The notes: generated from the sequence alone by a model not told the origin. Counted from the stretch's first letter, positions 25,707 through 35,296 are shown. The stretch: DNA of 64,000 bases from CAZAQK01 sp964535825 (GCA_964535825.1 CAZHUC010000006.1:62001-126000); one strand, 5' to 3'. Numbers and translations are program-made.

Positions 25707-26501
25707 ATGACCATTCATCCCACAGCTATCATCGGTAAAAATGTTACTCTGGGCGCGAATGTCCAGATCGGCCCGTATTGCGTGGTTGAAGGAGATATAC
25801 AGATCGGCGATGGCACAACGCTAGTGTCGCATGTAAGCATCGGCGGCGTTACTTCCATCGGCAAGAACTGCACCATCTATCCTTTCGCATCACTGGGACA
25901 CGCCCCGCAGGATCTGAAATATAAAGGTGAAAAATCAAAACTCGTCATCGGCGATAACAACGTCATCCGTGAACAGGTCACGATGAATCCAGGCACTGCA
26001 GGCGGCGGCATGCTGACGCAGATCGGCAATAATGGGTTGTTCATGGTCGGCGCGCATGTGGCGCATGATTGCAAGATCGGCAACAATGTAATCCTTGTGA
26101 ATAATGCCACACTCGGTGGACATGTAGAGATCGGCGACTTTGCCATCATCGGTGGATTATCTGCCGTACACCAGTTCGTACGCATCGGGCATCATGCGAT
26201 GATCGGCGGTATGTCTGGTGTTGAACATGATGTGATACCGTATGGCTCTGTAATGGGCGAACGTGCCAACCTTGCTGGCCTTAATCTGGTTGGGTTGAAA
26301 CGTCGTGGCTTTGACCGCGACACCATCCATGCCCTGCGCAACGTCTACAAGACCCTGTTCGAAGAAACCGAAGGCACACTTGCGGACCGCGCTGAAAAGA
26401 TAAAAGCGCAATACGCACATGTGGAAGCTGTGCGTGAGATCCTTGGCTTCATGGATGACAAGGGCAGCCGGTCGCTGTGCGTACCTAAACAAGCTGCATG
26501 A
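25707..26501 (+). CDS. lpxA: UDP-N-acetylglucosamine O-acyltransferase
   Basis: The first committed enzyme of lipid A synthesis (264 residues). It is almost wholly left-handed beta-helix repeats (IGxx...), with the catalytic His120 in HVAHDCKIG and a C-terminal helical part. Length matches E. coli LpxA (262). The stop overlaps the lpxI start as ATGA. Confidence 0.97.
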   Translation: MTIHPTAIIGKNVTLGANVQIGPYCVVEGDIQIGDGTTLVSHVSIGGVTSIGKNCTIYPFASLGHAPQDLKYKGEKSKLVIGDNNVIREQVTMNPGTAGGGMLTQIGNNGLFMVGAHVAHDCKIGNNVILVNNATLGGHVEIGDFAIIGGLSAVHQFVRIGHHAMIGGMSGVEHDVIPYGSVMGERANLAGLNLVGLKRRGFDRDTIHALRNVYKTLFEETEGTLADRAEKIKAQYAHVEAVREILGFMDDKGSRSLCVPKQAA

Positions 26502-27346
26502 GCTCCGTAACCAACATAAAAAGTGATACTGCACCGCTTGGCATCATCGCCGGCAGTGGCCGCCTGCCCGCACAACTGGTTGAAGCCTGCAAGAGTACGA
26601 ATCAACCCGTATTTGTACTGGCCTTCCACGATACCACCGATCCTGAAACATACCTGCATGTTCCACATGCTGTGGTTCGCATCGAATCGGTTGGCGAAGC
26701 CATCGAGTGTTTGCGTGGTGCTGGCGTTTCCAAACTGGTCATGGCAGGCAAAGTTCGCCGCCCTTCCCTCATCGGCCTGAAGCCTGATAAAACAACCGCC
26801 AAGCTACTTGCGCGCATGGGAAGTTCATTCTTCTCCGGTGATAATGCGCTGTTCACTTCACTGGTGTCATTTCTTGAAGATGAAGGCTTTAAGGTCATCG
26901 GTGCGGAAGAGGTCATGGCAGATCTGGTTACTCCGGAAGGTGTCTTGGGAAAGATAAAACCAACCAAGCAAAATCTCGCTGATATTGCCAAAGGCATGCG
27001 TATCGCAAAAGCACTTGGCGGGCTGGATGTGGGGCAGGCCGTCATTGTTGAGAATGATTACGTTTTAGGCCTTGAAGCTGCCGAAGGTACGGATGCCATG
27101 ATCATTCGCTGCGCCGGCCTGAAGAATGAGGAACGCGGTGGCGTGCTGGTGAAAGCAAAGAAACCATTACAGGAATCACGCGTAGACCTGCCAGCGATCG
27201 GCCCTGCTACCATCGAGAATATCTATGCGGCCGGCCTCATGGGTGTTGCCGTTGAAGCAGGCGGCAGCCTTATTCTGGACCGCGCACAGGTTATCGCACG
27301 CGCTGATACGCTTGGTATATTTGTTGTGGGCGTACGCCATGGCTGA
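26498..27346 (+). CDS. lpxI: UDP-2,3-diacylglucosamine pyrophosphatase LpxI
   Basis: The LpxH-unrelated hydrolase (former DUF1009; 282 residues) that cleaves UDP-2,3-diacylglucosamine to lipid X and UMP. The N-terminal LGIIAGSGRLPAQL, the GKVRRP segment and the C-terminal GGVLVKAKKPLQESRVDLPAIG and AGLMGVAVEAG stretches are typical. LpxI replaces LpxH in alphaproteobacteria, which supports the class assignment. It overlaps both lpxA and lpxB. Confidence 0.95.
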   Translation: MSSVTNIKSDTAPLGIIAGSGRLPAQLVEACKSTNQPVFVLAFHDTTDPETYLHVPHAVVRIESVGEAIECLRGAGVSKLVMAGKVRRPSLIGLKPDKTTAKLLARMGSSFFSGDNALFTSLVSFLEDEGFKVIGAEEVMADLVTPEGVLGKIKPTKQNLADIAKGMRIAKALGGLDVGQAVIVENDYVLGLEAAEGTDAMIIRCAGLKNEERGGVLVKAKKPLQESRVDLPAIGPATIENIYAAGLMGVAVEAGGSLILDRAQVIARADTLGIFVVGVRHG

Positions 27347-28508
27347 GCCAGAGGCCAACCAGAAACCATTGGTCGTATATGTCATTGCCGGTGAAGCATC
27401 CGGGGATCTGCTGGGTTCACACCTGATGCGCTCACTTAAAGCTCAGGCTGGAAGGCCCGTGCGCTTTTATGGCATTGGTGGCGACAGAATGATCGCCGAA
27501 GGCATGGAAAGCCTGTTCCCTTATCAGGAGCTCTCCATGATGGGATTCATTGAAGTACTGCCATACGCGTTCAACCTGTTGTCGCGCATCGGCCTGACGG
27601 TGGAGGATGTGCGTACCAAACAGCCGGATGTCATCATCACCATTGATTCCCCGGGTTTTTGCTTCCGCGTGGTGAAAAAACTGCGCGCATTCGGCCTGCG
27701 CTCAAAGTTCGTACATTACGTTGCACCGACCGTGTGGGCCTATAAACCCGAACGCGCGGATAAATGCGCTGCTTTGTTCGATCATATGCTGGTGTTATTA
27801 CCGTTCGAACCCCCCTATTTCACCAGTAAAGGCCTGCCTTGTACCTTTGTCGGGCATCCTGTGGTGGCAGAGACCCAACCCGGGAATGGTGATACCTTCC
27901 GCGAAAAATACAATATCACGAAAGACACGTTATTATTATGCCTGCTCCCCGGCAGCAGGAAGGGTGAAGTCGACCGGCACATGCCGGTGTTCGGCCGCGC
28001 GGTTACGCTGCTGGCACAAAAATACCCTTCACTGGCCATGGTGGTGGCTGTACCCAAACATGTATTGCCCTACGTTGCAGGCTATTTTGAAGGCTGCCCT
28101 TTCCGTACGGTCATCACCGCAGATGACCAGGACAAGAAAAATGCCATCGCCGCAAGCAATATGGCAATCGTTAAGTCGGGCACGGTGGCCCTGGAAGTGG
28201 CCATGGCCGGAACGCCCATGGTGGTTGCCTACCGCGTAAACCCCATCTCAGCGTGGATAATGAAGCGCATGATAACCACACCATACGCGAACCTGATAAA
28301 TATCCTTCTGAAGAAGGAAGTTATTCCGGAATTATTGCAGGATCAGTGCACTCCGTTGATGATCGCGAACGCTGCCACACAGATACTGCAATATCCTGAG
28401 TCTCAGAACCGTCAGAAAGACAATGCCCGCATCGCACTGGAACAACTTAAACCCCAAACCCTGCCGAGTGAGTTGGCGGCTCGCACCATCCTCAATATAA
28501 TTGCATAG
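27339..28508 (+). CDS. lpxB: Lipid-A-disaccharide synthase
   Basis: A GT19 glycosyltransferase (389 residues) that condenses lipid X with UDP-diacylglucosamine. The N-terminal VIAGEASGDLLG (15-26), LMGFIEV-like SMMGFIEVLP, YVAPTVWAYKPERA and LLPGSRKGEV are diagnostic. I use ATG 27339, overlapping the lpxI stop by eight bases; the frame is open upstream, but that part would lie inside lpxI. It ends the lipid A block. Confidence 0.96.
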   Translation: MAEPEANQKPLVVYVIAGEASGDLLGSHLMRSLKAQAGRPVRFYGIGGDRMIAEGMESLFPYQELSMMGFIEVLPYAFNLLSRIGLTVEDVRTKQPDVIITIDSPGFCFRVVKKLRAFGLRSKFVHYVAPTVWAYKPERADKCAALFDHMLVLLPFEPPYFTSKGLPCTFVGHPVVAETQPGNGDTFREKYNITKDTLLLCLLPGSRKGEVDRHMPVFGRAVTLLAQKYPSLAMVVAVPKHVLPYVAGYFEGCPFRTVITADDQDKKNAIAASNMAIVKSGTVALEVAMAGTPMVVAYRVNPISAWIMKRMITTPYANLINILLKKEVIPELLQDQCTPLMIANAATQILQYPESQNRQKDNARIALEQLKPQTLPSELAARTILNIIA

Positions 28509-28563
28509 TTTTGTCGATTTTAGATTATATTGTCATCAAGTTGAAACATTCTTGCGTTAATCT

Positions 28564-28577
28564 CTAAATATATTTAG
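28564..28577. promoter_or_regulatory. 14-bp perfect palindrome upstream of giant secreted protein
   Basis: CTAAATATATTTAG reads the same on both strands and lies 42 bp before the GTG start at 28619. A TTGAAA (about 28541-28546) upstream with 17-bp spacing to CTAAAT could place it over a -10 region, so it may be an operator. AT-rich palindromes also arise by chance. Confidence 0.35.
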
Positions 28578-28618
28578 TGTGGGCTGCTGGGAATGGCCTT
28601 TTTGGGGAAGCTTAATCC

Positions 28619-31600
28619 GTGTCTTTGACAGGTAACAAAAAACGCATGAAAAATAGGCCTTTTAATGGCTTGAACGTGAAGTGGCCACTTTTTTTTGTTA
28701 CCTCCTGCCTGAGCACTTTTCCGGTTAAAACCGTTTCCGATTTTGAGAAAAACACGTTTCCTTCATTACAACCGCTTGACCCAAAGCAACTTTCCCAAAA
28801 AGAATATGACCTGTTCTCCCTGAGTATCGGCGATATTGTTGATGAATTCTTTGGTGTGCGCGCTGCCCATGCTCAAGGAGACGGCACTGAAGGTGGCATA
28901 GGTGGAGTTGGCGGTGTTGGTGGAGTTGGAGGTGGCAGTGGCGACCCATCAGGACCGTTCGAACCTTCTCCGTTCGGCGAACCTTCTCCGTTCGGTGAAC
29001 CTTCCCCGTTCGGTGAACCCGCCCCACTCGGCGAACCAGTTCCTTTTCCAGGTGAATATCCTAATCCAGAGCCAGATCCGAATCCAGGAGCTGAGCCCGA
29101 AGTTGAACCTGCTCCGGATCCGGGAGAATACCCTGAGCCAGAACCAGCTCCCGATCCAGAGCCAGATCCGGGAGAATACCCCGAGCCAGAACCAACACCT
29201 GGGGAATATCCCGAGCCAGAACCTACGCCTGGAGAATATCCCGAGCCAGAGCCCGAGTATCCGTACCCTGATCCTGAATATCCATACCCCGAGTATCCAG
29301 GTGGTTATGGTGACTCCAGCTACCCATCAACCTATACCGGGATTTACGACTCATCTGGCACCGCTTATTACACTGGATTCTATAGCGGTTCTTACATGGC
29401 GACATATACCAGTATCTCTGACTGTGTCGTATATAGCGGGTATGGCGACTATGCTTATGAAGAATATTCACAAGGCAGCTCGAGCGATAGCGTAGCCGAT
29501 TCTCCGTATGGCCGTATGTATGAGATACCATTCGAGGATGCAGAACCACCCGATATCCGCTATCGTGATATGTGCGTGGCGGGTGCAAAATTATCTGAGG
29601 ATGATTTCGATCCTGAAACGGGTGATCAGACGCGCCCTGATATTCCGCTGTATGGATTCGGTGATGGTGGCGGTGGCGGTGGCGGAGGTTACGCCGATAG
29701 TATTTCAGCCTTCGAGCAGCGGGCAGCTGGCACAGTTTCTGGGGCAAAGCCGCCGCCAGACGCTTGTATGCCAATGAAAGATACTCCTAAGATCGATACC
29801 AATGCCTACCAGGATGATGCAAATCTTGCGTTCGCATATTTCATGAATCTCAAGGACCAACCGTTCTTTACTGACCCATCGCTGAGTTTCGACCCGCACG
29901 GCAGCTCCAACTATTATCGTGATAAGACATTCTTTGTTGGTGGCACACTTGGATGTCCTGAAATGTATGATTTTATTTCAGCTCCGTCCGAAAGTGCTCG
30001 TTCAAGCATTCCGCTCAGGGCTGGCCTGCATCAATTGCGCGCTGAAAAATGTTATGACTATTACATTCTGAAGCGCAGTATGAAACCTTGGTTCATTCTT
30101 GAACGCCCTGAAGAAGGTACGGATGACCCATACAGCATGGTCGACCCAGAACGCGCTTTCCACAATACATGCCAGCCATTTGTAGGGGGGAAACACGCGC
30201 AAAGAATCCAATATGCGGCCTGGAGCAAAGACCCTGAGGCTGTAAGACTTGAAAAAATGGGCGGGTTCAAGCGCGATACCGGTGGCTACTCAAAAGTATT
30301 GCAATTCAACCGTCCTGATATGGATGAAGCCGAATATCTGCTCAGCAAATATCTACAAAAAACGTGGGACAAAAACTTCGTCAATTTCAGCCATCCTGAT
30401 TACAGACTCACCGCCGCAGAAAGACTGCGATTCCCCAAGATTGGCCTGCCCTGCGTCCCCACCGCAACAGATAGTATTGCTGAAAGCCCTGCCTATTATG
30501 GCAACTACCCACCACCACCGTCCTCGTGCTTCGGCGGCGGGTATGGCGGCGGATACGGCGATTATTATGCTGAATGCGCACCTCCGTATTTCCCAATCCC
30601 ACCGGATAAGCCGTATAAATCGCCTAAACATAGCCCATACTATTGCCCGAACGTAGAGAAGGTAACGCAACCTGGGCATCAATTCTCCCCGCGTGATGAC
30701 ATCACCGAGGAGCAATATAAAACGGATCGTGAATACTCCATTGAGACATCTAAAGAAGTTCCTGTGTGCGGTGGAACGAAATTGGGATACACTGACTGGA
30801 GTCTTCGTGAAGAGCCTGATAAAATAGCCCGCCCGACCGTACAATGCGCGATCGTGCCGGTGGATATACTCAGCTTCCGTCAGGAGCAGTTCGATATATG
30901 CATCAGGCAGCGTATCAACCATAACTTCAATGACTGGATCAAGAAGGGCTATCCGGACATCACAACATATGTACCGCCCTGCAAAACACGTTATTTTGAG
31001 ACGGATTCGTTCGCTGAATGCCCTGTGAAGTTCAGCATCCAGCAGTGCTGCCGTATCATTGTAAAGGACGTAGTTCCTGCAAACTTCCTGAAACACAGAA
31101 CCTGTGAAGGCCTGATGCAGGATCGCCGTGACGATTATGCCCTGCAAGCCTATCTTGAAAATCTTGGTGTAATGATACCGGAATCGCCTGTCACCCATAT
31201 CACCGAGGATTCTTTCGGCGGATATAAGGGCGAAGATAAATATCACAAAGCAAAACTTGCCACCTACGCTTTGAACGCAGTTCAGTGTAGAGATACCGAA
31301 CCAGATGAATACCGATTTGATTATGCCTTCAAGGAAAGAAAATTCTTCGAACCGGAAGAAGCAGCAGATCCGCCTATCCCTGATTATCCGACAGCGACCA
31401 ATTATCTTGGCGTGCACATGCCATATATGCGTTGGTGGGATACGGGGGTATCAGCGGGTAACCCACGCCACGGCGGCAGCTTTGTCAACACGCTTGGCAG
31501 CTTTGATACGCTCATTGGGGTCGGCAGGGAAGAACGCGACCGGTTCGATGCTAAGAAAGCCTCCGATGACTCACTGGCACATGGCGCAGATGACAGCCGC

Positions 31601-32803
31601 GTGGATCGCCTGAAGGAAAGGCAGCCACCAGAAATGGGCCGTATCGGTGGCTGGTCAGAGCTTAAAGCACATCAGATGTGGTCTGTGCGTAAGAACAACC
31701 TTTTCTGCGTTGGCAGGTACGAGAAGCTATTTAAGCCAGGAGCAGCAGAGAACTTTGTCCTTGCCAAGGCCGGCGCGGGCTACACCAGCACGAAAGGTGT
31801 ACAATGGCCATGGTCTCTGGGATGGCGCGGCTATGTAACAGATACACACAACAAGGATTTCCCACGCGCATTCAATGACCCGGCGGGTGAGTCAGTAATA
31901 ACCGGTCTGGATAACGCGCTGCCAGGAGATATCATCACCTTCACCATCAATGGCCTGAAGCAGGTCGCTTATGTCGCAGATATTGGCGGTTACGCGCTGG
32001 AAGGTACGGACGATCCCCTGCCGGATGATACCAGGGGCGTATTCGATTTTGACCTTGCACGTTATCGTAAAGATGCTGCTGATGGAGAGGTCCTGCACCC
32101 GACGCGTATCTTTGCCATCATGTGGGATCAGGGTAAATTCCCAAGTTCTACGGGTATCAGTATCAACTGGGGTATGGGGCCTGAACGTACCATTTATAAG
32201 ACCCGCGTGCCGCGTTCCTATATGGAAGATATTTGTAATTTTGAACTGCGCGCCCTTACGGATTCTGTCGCTGGCGACGGCACATGTAAAGACAGTGCAG
32301 GAGCAGATGAGATGAATCCCAGCATGTGTATTGCTAATGAGTGCCAGCCTTCATGTGTAGACAGTGACTATACGGCGTGCGTACTTCCAAATAATATAGA
32401 AGATTGGGATAGTGTTACTATTTACCGTCCGTATTATGACGTACGGCGTTGCGAAGGTACGCCTATGGCTGCAAATGGTAGCGGCGACACCTATGACCTT
32501 GAGGCAACCTATGACTGGACCGGCGACATTGTATTAGGCACAACTGCAGTGGATCAGTCCGTTATTTACCAGGGTATGACCCACATGGTAAATACGAACA
32601 TGTGGTCGAACTGTGTCAACGGTGGGTTTGACCCGCCGGCACATTACACGCGCGATTATAAAGGCCCGCAAACCGGTGCGTTGACCGACACCACCCTTTG
32701 CGCGCCTGCATGGTGGAGAAATACGTCTGGCAGCACATCCGCACCAACGGTCGGCTGTAGCTCCACAGCGGATAGAAATGAATTCTTCCCTAAAAGGGAA
32801 TGA
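28619..32803 (+). CDS. Giant secreted Cys-rich protein with low-complexity stalk
   Basis: A 1394-residue protein I do not recognise. The start is GTG 28619 behind GGGGAAG. Residues 20-40 are a hydrophobic signal-like stretch, and AAHAQ (82-86) looks like a second cleavage site. Residues 90-235 are low complexity: Gly/Val (90-107), PFGEPS repeats (117-140), then PGEYPEPEP repeats and Tyr/Pro-rich sequence. A Tyr/Gly region and a large Cys-rich, Tyr/Pro-rich globular part follow. Near 1098-1120, LPGDIITFTINGLKQVAYVADI resembles the core of CHAP/NlpC peptidases but without the expected His, so an enzyme call is not safe. Likely a cell-surface or periplasmic structural protein. Confidence 0.75.
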   Translation: MSLTGNKKRMKNRPFNGLNVKWPLFFVTSCLSTFPVKTVSDFEKNTFPSLQPLDPKQLSQKEYDLFSLSIGDIVDEFFGVRAAHAQGDGTEGGIGGVGGVGGVGGGSGDPSGPFEPSPFGEPSPFGEPSPFGEPAPLGEPVPFPGEYPNPEPDPNPGAEPEVEPAPDPGEYPEPEPAPDPEPDPGEYPEPEPTPGEYPEPEPTPGEYPEPEPEYPYPDPEYPYPEYPGGYGDSSYPSTYTGIYDSSGTAYYTGFYSGSYMATYTSISDCVVYSGYGDYAYEEYSQGSSSDSVADSPYGRMYEIPFEDAEPPDIRYRDMCVAGAKLSEDDFDPETGDQTRPDIPLYGFGDGGGGGGGGYADSISAFEQRAAGTVSGAKPPPDACMPMKDTPKIDTNAYQDDANLAFAYFMNLKDQPFFTDPSLSFDPHGSSNYYRDKTFFVGGTLGCPEMYDFISAPSESARSSIPLRAGLHQLRAEKCYDYYILKRSMKPWFILERPEEGTDDPYSMVDPERAFHNTCQPFVGGKHAQRIQYAAWSKDPEAVRLEKMGGFKRDTGGYSKVLQFNRPDMDEAEYLLSKYLQKTWDKNFVNFSHPDYRLTAAERLRFPKIGLPCVPTATDSIAESPAYYGNYPPPPSSCFGGGYGGGYGDYYAECAPPYFPIPPDKPYKSPKHSPYYCPNVEKVTQPGHQFSPRDDITEEQYKTDREYSIETSKEVPVCGGTKLGYTDWSLREEPDKIARPTVQCAIVPVDILSFRQEQFDICIRQRINHNFNDWIKKGYPDITTYVPPCKTRYFETDSFAECPVKFSIQQCCRIIVKDVVPANFLKHRTCEGLMQDRRDDYALQAYLENLGVMIPESPVTHITEDSFGGYKGEDKYHKAKLATYALNAVQCRDTEPDEYRFDYAFKERKFFEPEEAADPPIPDYPTATNYLGVHMPYMRWWDTGVSAGNPRHGGSFVNTLGSFDTLIGVGREERDRFDAKKASDDSLAHGADDSRVDRLKERQPPEMGRIGGWSELKAHQMWSVRKNNLFCVGRYEKLFKPGAAENFVLAKAGAGYTSTKGVQWPWSLGWRGYVTDTHNKDFPRAFNDPAGESVITGLDNALPGDIITFTINGLKQVAYVADIGGYALEGTDDPLPDDTRGVFDFDLARYRKDAADGEVLHPTRIFAIMWDQGKFPSSTGISINWGMGPERTIYKTRVPRSYMEDICNFELRALTDSVAGDGTCKDSAGADEMNPSMCIANECQPSCVDSDYTACVLPNNIEDWDSVTIYRPYYDVRRCEGTPMAANGSGDTYDLEATYDWTGDIVLGTTAVDQSVIYQGMTHMVNTNMWSNCVNGGFDPPAHYTRDYKGPQTGALTDTTLCAPAWWRNTSGSTSAPTVGCSSTADRNEFFPKRE
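28960..29300 (+). repeat. Codon-level repeats encoding Pro/Glu-rich stalk
   Basis: Short in-frame repeats code for FGEPSP units (about 28965-29030) and for PGEYPEPEP units (about 29125-29250). They are imperfect at the DNA level, suggesting an old array or selection on protein sequence. All keep the reading frame. Confidence 0.8.
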
Positions 32804-32805
32804 TA

Positions 32806-33531
32806 CTAGCTGGCTTTTTTAAGCAGAAAGGCCTCTGCCTGCCTGACACCATCAGGATCGCCTACATGCAACCAGTCGCCATCATGCACGATACCGCGTA
32901 TCCTTGGAGTCTTACCCTGCTGCAACAGTCTGTCATACAGCACATTAAGTGAGAACGCCCCCTGCGGAATATCCTTAAACAACCGCGCATGCAATAACTG
33001 TACGCCACAGAACACATACGGCGCAGCAGCACTATCACCGCGCCGCTTCAATATACCTGCGGCATCAGCAAAGAAATCGCCCTTGCCCGGATAACCAACT
33101 GCCCTCTCGACCGGATGCAAGAGTAACACCGCGTCCATGGACACATCGTCCCACGCGTTAAGCAAGCGATGCAAGGCGGGCATTTTTCCATCCAGACATA
33201 TCGTATCGCTGTTGGTCGAGAAGAAAATATCCTTACCCAACAAAGGCAGTGCTTTGGCAATACCGCCACCTGTTTCAAGCAATATATCCTCATGTGAAAT
33301 ATGTATCTTCGGGCTGGAGCGTTTTACCAGATGCGCTTCCACTACATCAGCGCGATAATGTGTGTTGACCACAGCATCTTTTACACCGGATGCCGCCAGC
33401 CAATCCAATGTATGGTCGATCAGTGGCCGGCCCATCACTGGTACAAGCGGTTTCGGCAGATCGGAAAATGAACGCATGCGCAGGCCAAGCCCCGCCGCCA
33501 TCACCATACATCTGGGCATTGTAGTCTTCAT
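32806..33531 (-). CDS. murU: N-acetylmuramate alpha-1-phosphate uridylyltransferase
   Basis: A nucleotidyltransferase (241 residues) with the N-terminal VMAAGLGLRMRSFSDLPKPLVPV signature. Next to amgK it is best read as MurU, which makes UDP-MurNAc from MurNAc-1-P and bypasses fosfomycin-sensitive de novo synthesis. I use ATG 33531, which overlaps the amgK stop as ATGA; longer in-frame starts would lie inside amgK. Another NDP-sugar specificity cannot be excluded from sequence alone. Confidence 0.88.
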   Translation of the reverse strand: MKTTMPRCMVMAAGLGLRMRSFSDLPKPLVPVMGRPLIDHTLDWLAASGVKDAVVNTHYRADVVEAHLVKRSSPKIHISHEDILLETGGGIAKALPLLGKDIFFSTNSDTICLDGKMPALHRLLNAWDDVSMDAVLLLHPVERAVGYPGKGDFFADAAGILKRRGDSAAAPYVFCGVQLLHARLFKDIPQGAFSLNVLYDRLLQQGKTPRIRGIVHDGDWLHVGDPDGVRQAEAFLLKKAS

Positions 33532-34634
33532 AATACTGTCAGGTCTTTTGCTGTGTATCTTACAGGGATCTTGCCGCGCCACTCTTTGGATATGTGCTTA
33601 TCGACCCACTGCGCAAGCGGCTGCAAGACCGGATGCGTAAGATCCTGCTCAAGGTGCTTCCACACACGCGGCAGGAAATCAATGTAATGATGTTTGTTAT
33701 CACGCGCGGCAAGCCGCAGGAAGATACCGATGATCTTACAGTTCCTCTGTGCCCCAAGTATGGCATAGGATGTCTTGAAGTGGTCACTCTTGATCTTGGT
33801 GGCATACAAATATCCCATCATCACATGCTGCACGACGGATTCAGGCACATCCCTTCTGGCATCTTCCAGCAAGGAAACCATATCATAGGCAGGATCACCA
33901 TACAGGCCATCCTGGAAATCAAGGAGGCCTATACGTTTCACCCCTTGCCTTTCAGGCAACCACATCAGGTTATCCGCATGATAGTCCCGGTGCACAAAGG
34001 TATCGTTGGTAAGCGCTGCATGCGACAGGATAGATTTCCATATCCCCATATATTCCTCGAACAAGCCTGACGCCTGCTCTCTGCCGAGCACTTGTGGCAG
34101 ATACCAATCACCAAAAAGGCTGACCTCTCTCAGCAGCGTGTTCTCATTATACATGCCCGGCGTGAATTTTGTTATATCGACCAGCCGCCGGCGGTTCACA
34201 TACCAGTCAGCCAGCAGATCCACCGCCGCTTCGTATAATTCGCGCTCCTTTGCAGCTTTGACTTCAGCATCCATGTTGTTCAGGATACGGGTGAATGTGT
34301 CATCGCCAAAATCTTCCAGCAGGATAAATCCCCGCGCAATATCACTGGCGATGATCTTAGGGGTGCTATAGCCACGCTGGTACAGATATTCCGCAATAAC
34401 CAGATATTTGCGCGCATCCTCTTTTTCCGGAGGCGCGTCCATAAGCATGGCCCTGCTCTCACCTTGCCGTATGCGAATATAGCGCCGGAATGAAGCATCG
34501 CCAGCCAATGGAAATAGTTCTGCCTGTGCAAACTCAGGGTAGGATTTGAGGAACACCATCATCATCTCTTGACGGATGACGCTATATTTGCCTGCCACTT
34601 GTCCAATGTTCGCTTCAGGCGGCGTTAACATCAT
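33528..34634 (-). CDS. amgK: Anomeric MurNAc/GlcNAc kinase
   Basis: An APH-fold sugar kinase (368 residues from ATG 34634). Seen are LAGDASFRRYIRI near the N-terminus, the Brenner loop HRDYHADNLMW and the metal motif LLDFQDGLYGDPAYD. AmgK phosphorylates MurNAc at the anomeric carbon, feeding MurU in cell-wall recycling. The start overlaps tsaE by about 20 bases; ATG 34565 is an alternative but lacks spacing for a ribosome site. The tsaE-amgK-murU order is typical of alphaproteobacteria. Confidence 0.88.
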   Translation of the reverse strand: MMLTPPEANIGQVAGKYSVIRQEMMMVFLKSYPEFAQAELFPLAGDASFRRYIRIRQGESRAMLMDAPPEKEDARKYLVIAEYLYQRGYSTPKIIASDIARGFILLEDFGDDTFTRILNNMDAEVKAAKERELYEAAVDLLADWYVNRRRLVDITKFTPGMYNENTLLREVSLFGDWYLPQVLGREQASGLFEEYMGIWKSILSHAALTNDTFVHRDYHADNLMWLPERQGVKRIGLLDFQDGLYGDPAYDMVSLLEDARRDVPESVVQHVMMGYLYATKIKSDHFKTSYAILGAQRNCKIIGIFLRLAARDNKHHYIDFLPRVWKHLEQDLTHPVLQPLAQWVDKHISKEWRGKIPVRYTAKDLTVL

Positions 34635-35115
34635 GCTTAAGCCTGTCAAAGAGTGTACTCCATTTGTTTTCATTTCCAGTAAGTGTAATTATCCGCTGGT
34701 TGTCGTTTTCACCATATGCAATATGCACATTCAACCGCGATTCAGGCAAGAGGTGCATCACCATCTCTGGCCATTCAATGAGTGTAAGCGCTTCGCTTAG
34801 CGCCTCTTCCATGCCTGTTTCGTATATATCATTTACATTTTCCAGCCGGTACAGGTCGAAGTGCCATATCATGCCTTCGGACATTTCATAGATCTGAACC
34901 AGTGTGAATGTTGGGCTGATAACTTCAACATTATACTGGCACAGGCTATTGACAAAACCACGGGCGAACGCAGTTTTTCCTGCACCAAGCTCGCCCTGCA
35001 GGGCAATACAATCACCCACATGGCAGCAGCCAGCAAGTATCTCCGCGAGACTCTCTGTTTCGCTCAAGCTATCGGTAACGATCTGCATTTTTACAGCCTG
35101 ATCAGTCACGTTCAT
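34615..35115 (-). CDS. tsaE: tRNA threonylcarbamoyladenosine biosynthesis ATPase TsaE
   Basis: A 166-residue P-loop ATPase of the TsaBDE complex that makes t6A37 in tRNAs reading ANN codons. Walker A is GELGAGKT (41-48); SPTFTLVQIYE and HFDLYRLE follow, as in the YjeE family. Start ATG 35115 overlaps the iscX stop by 14 bases; M10 would be an alternative. The C-terminus overlaps amgK. Confidence 0.94.
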   Translation of the reverse strand: MNVTDQAVKMQIVTDSLSETESLAEILAGCCHVGDCIALQGELGAGKTAFARGFVNSLCQYNVEVISPTFTLVQIYEMSEGMIWHFDLYRLENVNDIYETGMEEALSEALTLIEWPEMVMHLLPESRLNVHIAYGENDNQRIITLTGNENKWSTLFDRLKHDVNAA

Positions 35116-35296
35116 CTATCCACGCCATTTGAATAGCCTCCAGGATCTTTTCATTACAACCGGAAGGAACATCTTTAAATTCCGGTATCCCCAGCACCCA
35201 CTGCTGTAGATCCGTGAACCGCAAATTAACATTATCTGCATCAGGATGCAGCTCTTCAAGCCTTATGGCAATTTCTCTGATGTCCACCCAGCGCAT
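35102..35296 (-). CDS. iscX: Fe-S cluster assembly protein IscX
   Basis: A 64-residue acidic protein matching IscX/YfhJ: W-x-DIREIA, a run of acidic residues, LRFTDLQQWV, PEFKDVP and NEKILEAIQMAW-DE at the end. IscX binds IscS and iron and modulates cluster assembly. The start ATG 35296 has GGAAG upstream; the frame is open to 35356 but adds non-conserved residues. It is normally in the isc operon; here it heads tsaE-amgK-murU and no other isc gene is in the window. Confidence 0.9.
   Translation of the reverse strand: MRWVDIREIAIRLEELHPDADNVNLRFTDLQQWVLGIPEFKDVPSGCNEKILEAIQMAWIDERD

Noticed and set aside
28960..29300. Possible frameshift or assembly error in the Pro/Glu repeat region
   Set aside because: The frame stays open without stops through all repeats and into a coherent downstream sequence.
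30353..31417. Long open frame of about 354 codons on the minus strand
   Set aside because: It lies wholly inside the 1394-residue plus-strand gene, shows no signal, motif or ribosome site, and its composition is what antisense of a Tyr/Asp-rich coding frame gives.
31900..32040. CHAP/NlpC peptidase domain
   Set aside because: The PGDIITF motif is suggestive, but the following His is Gln and no properly spaced catalytic Cys could be fixed, so no enzyme call was made.
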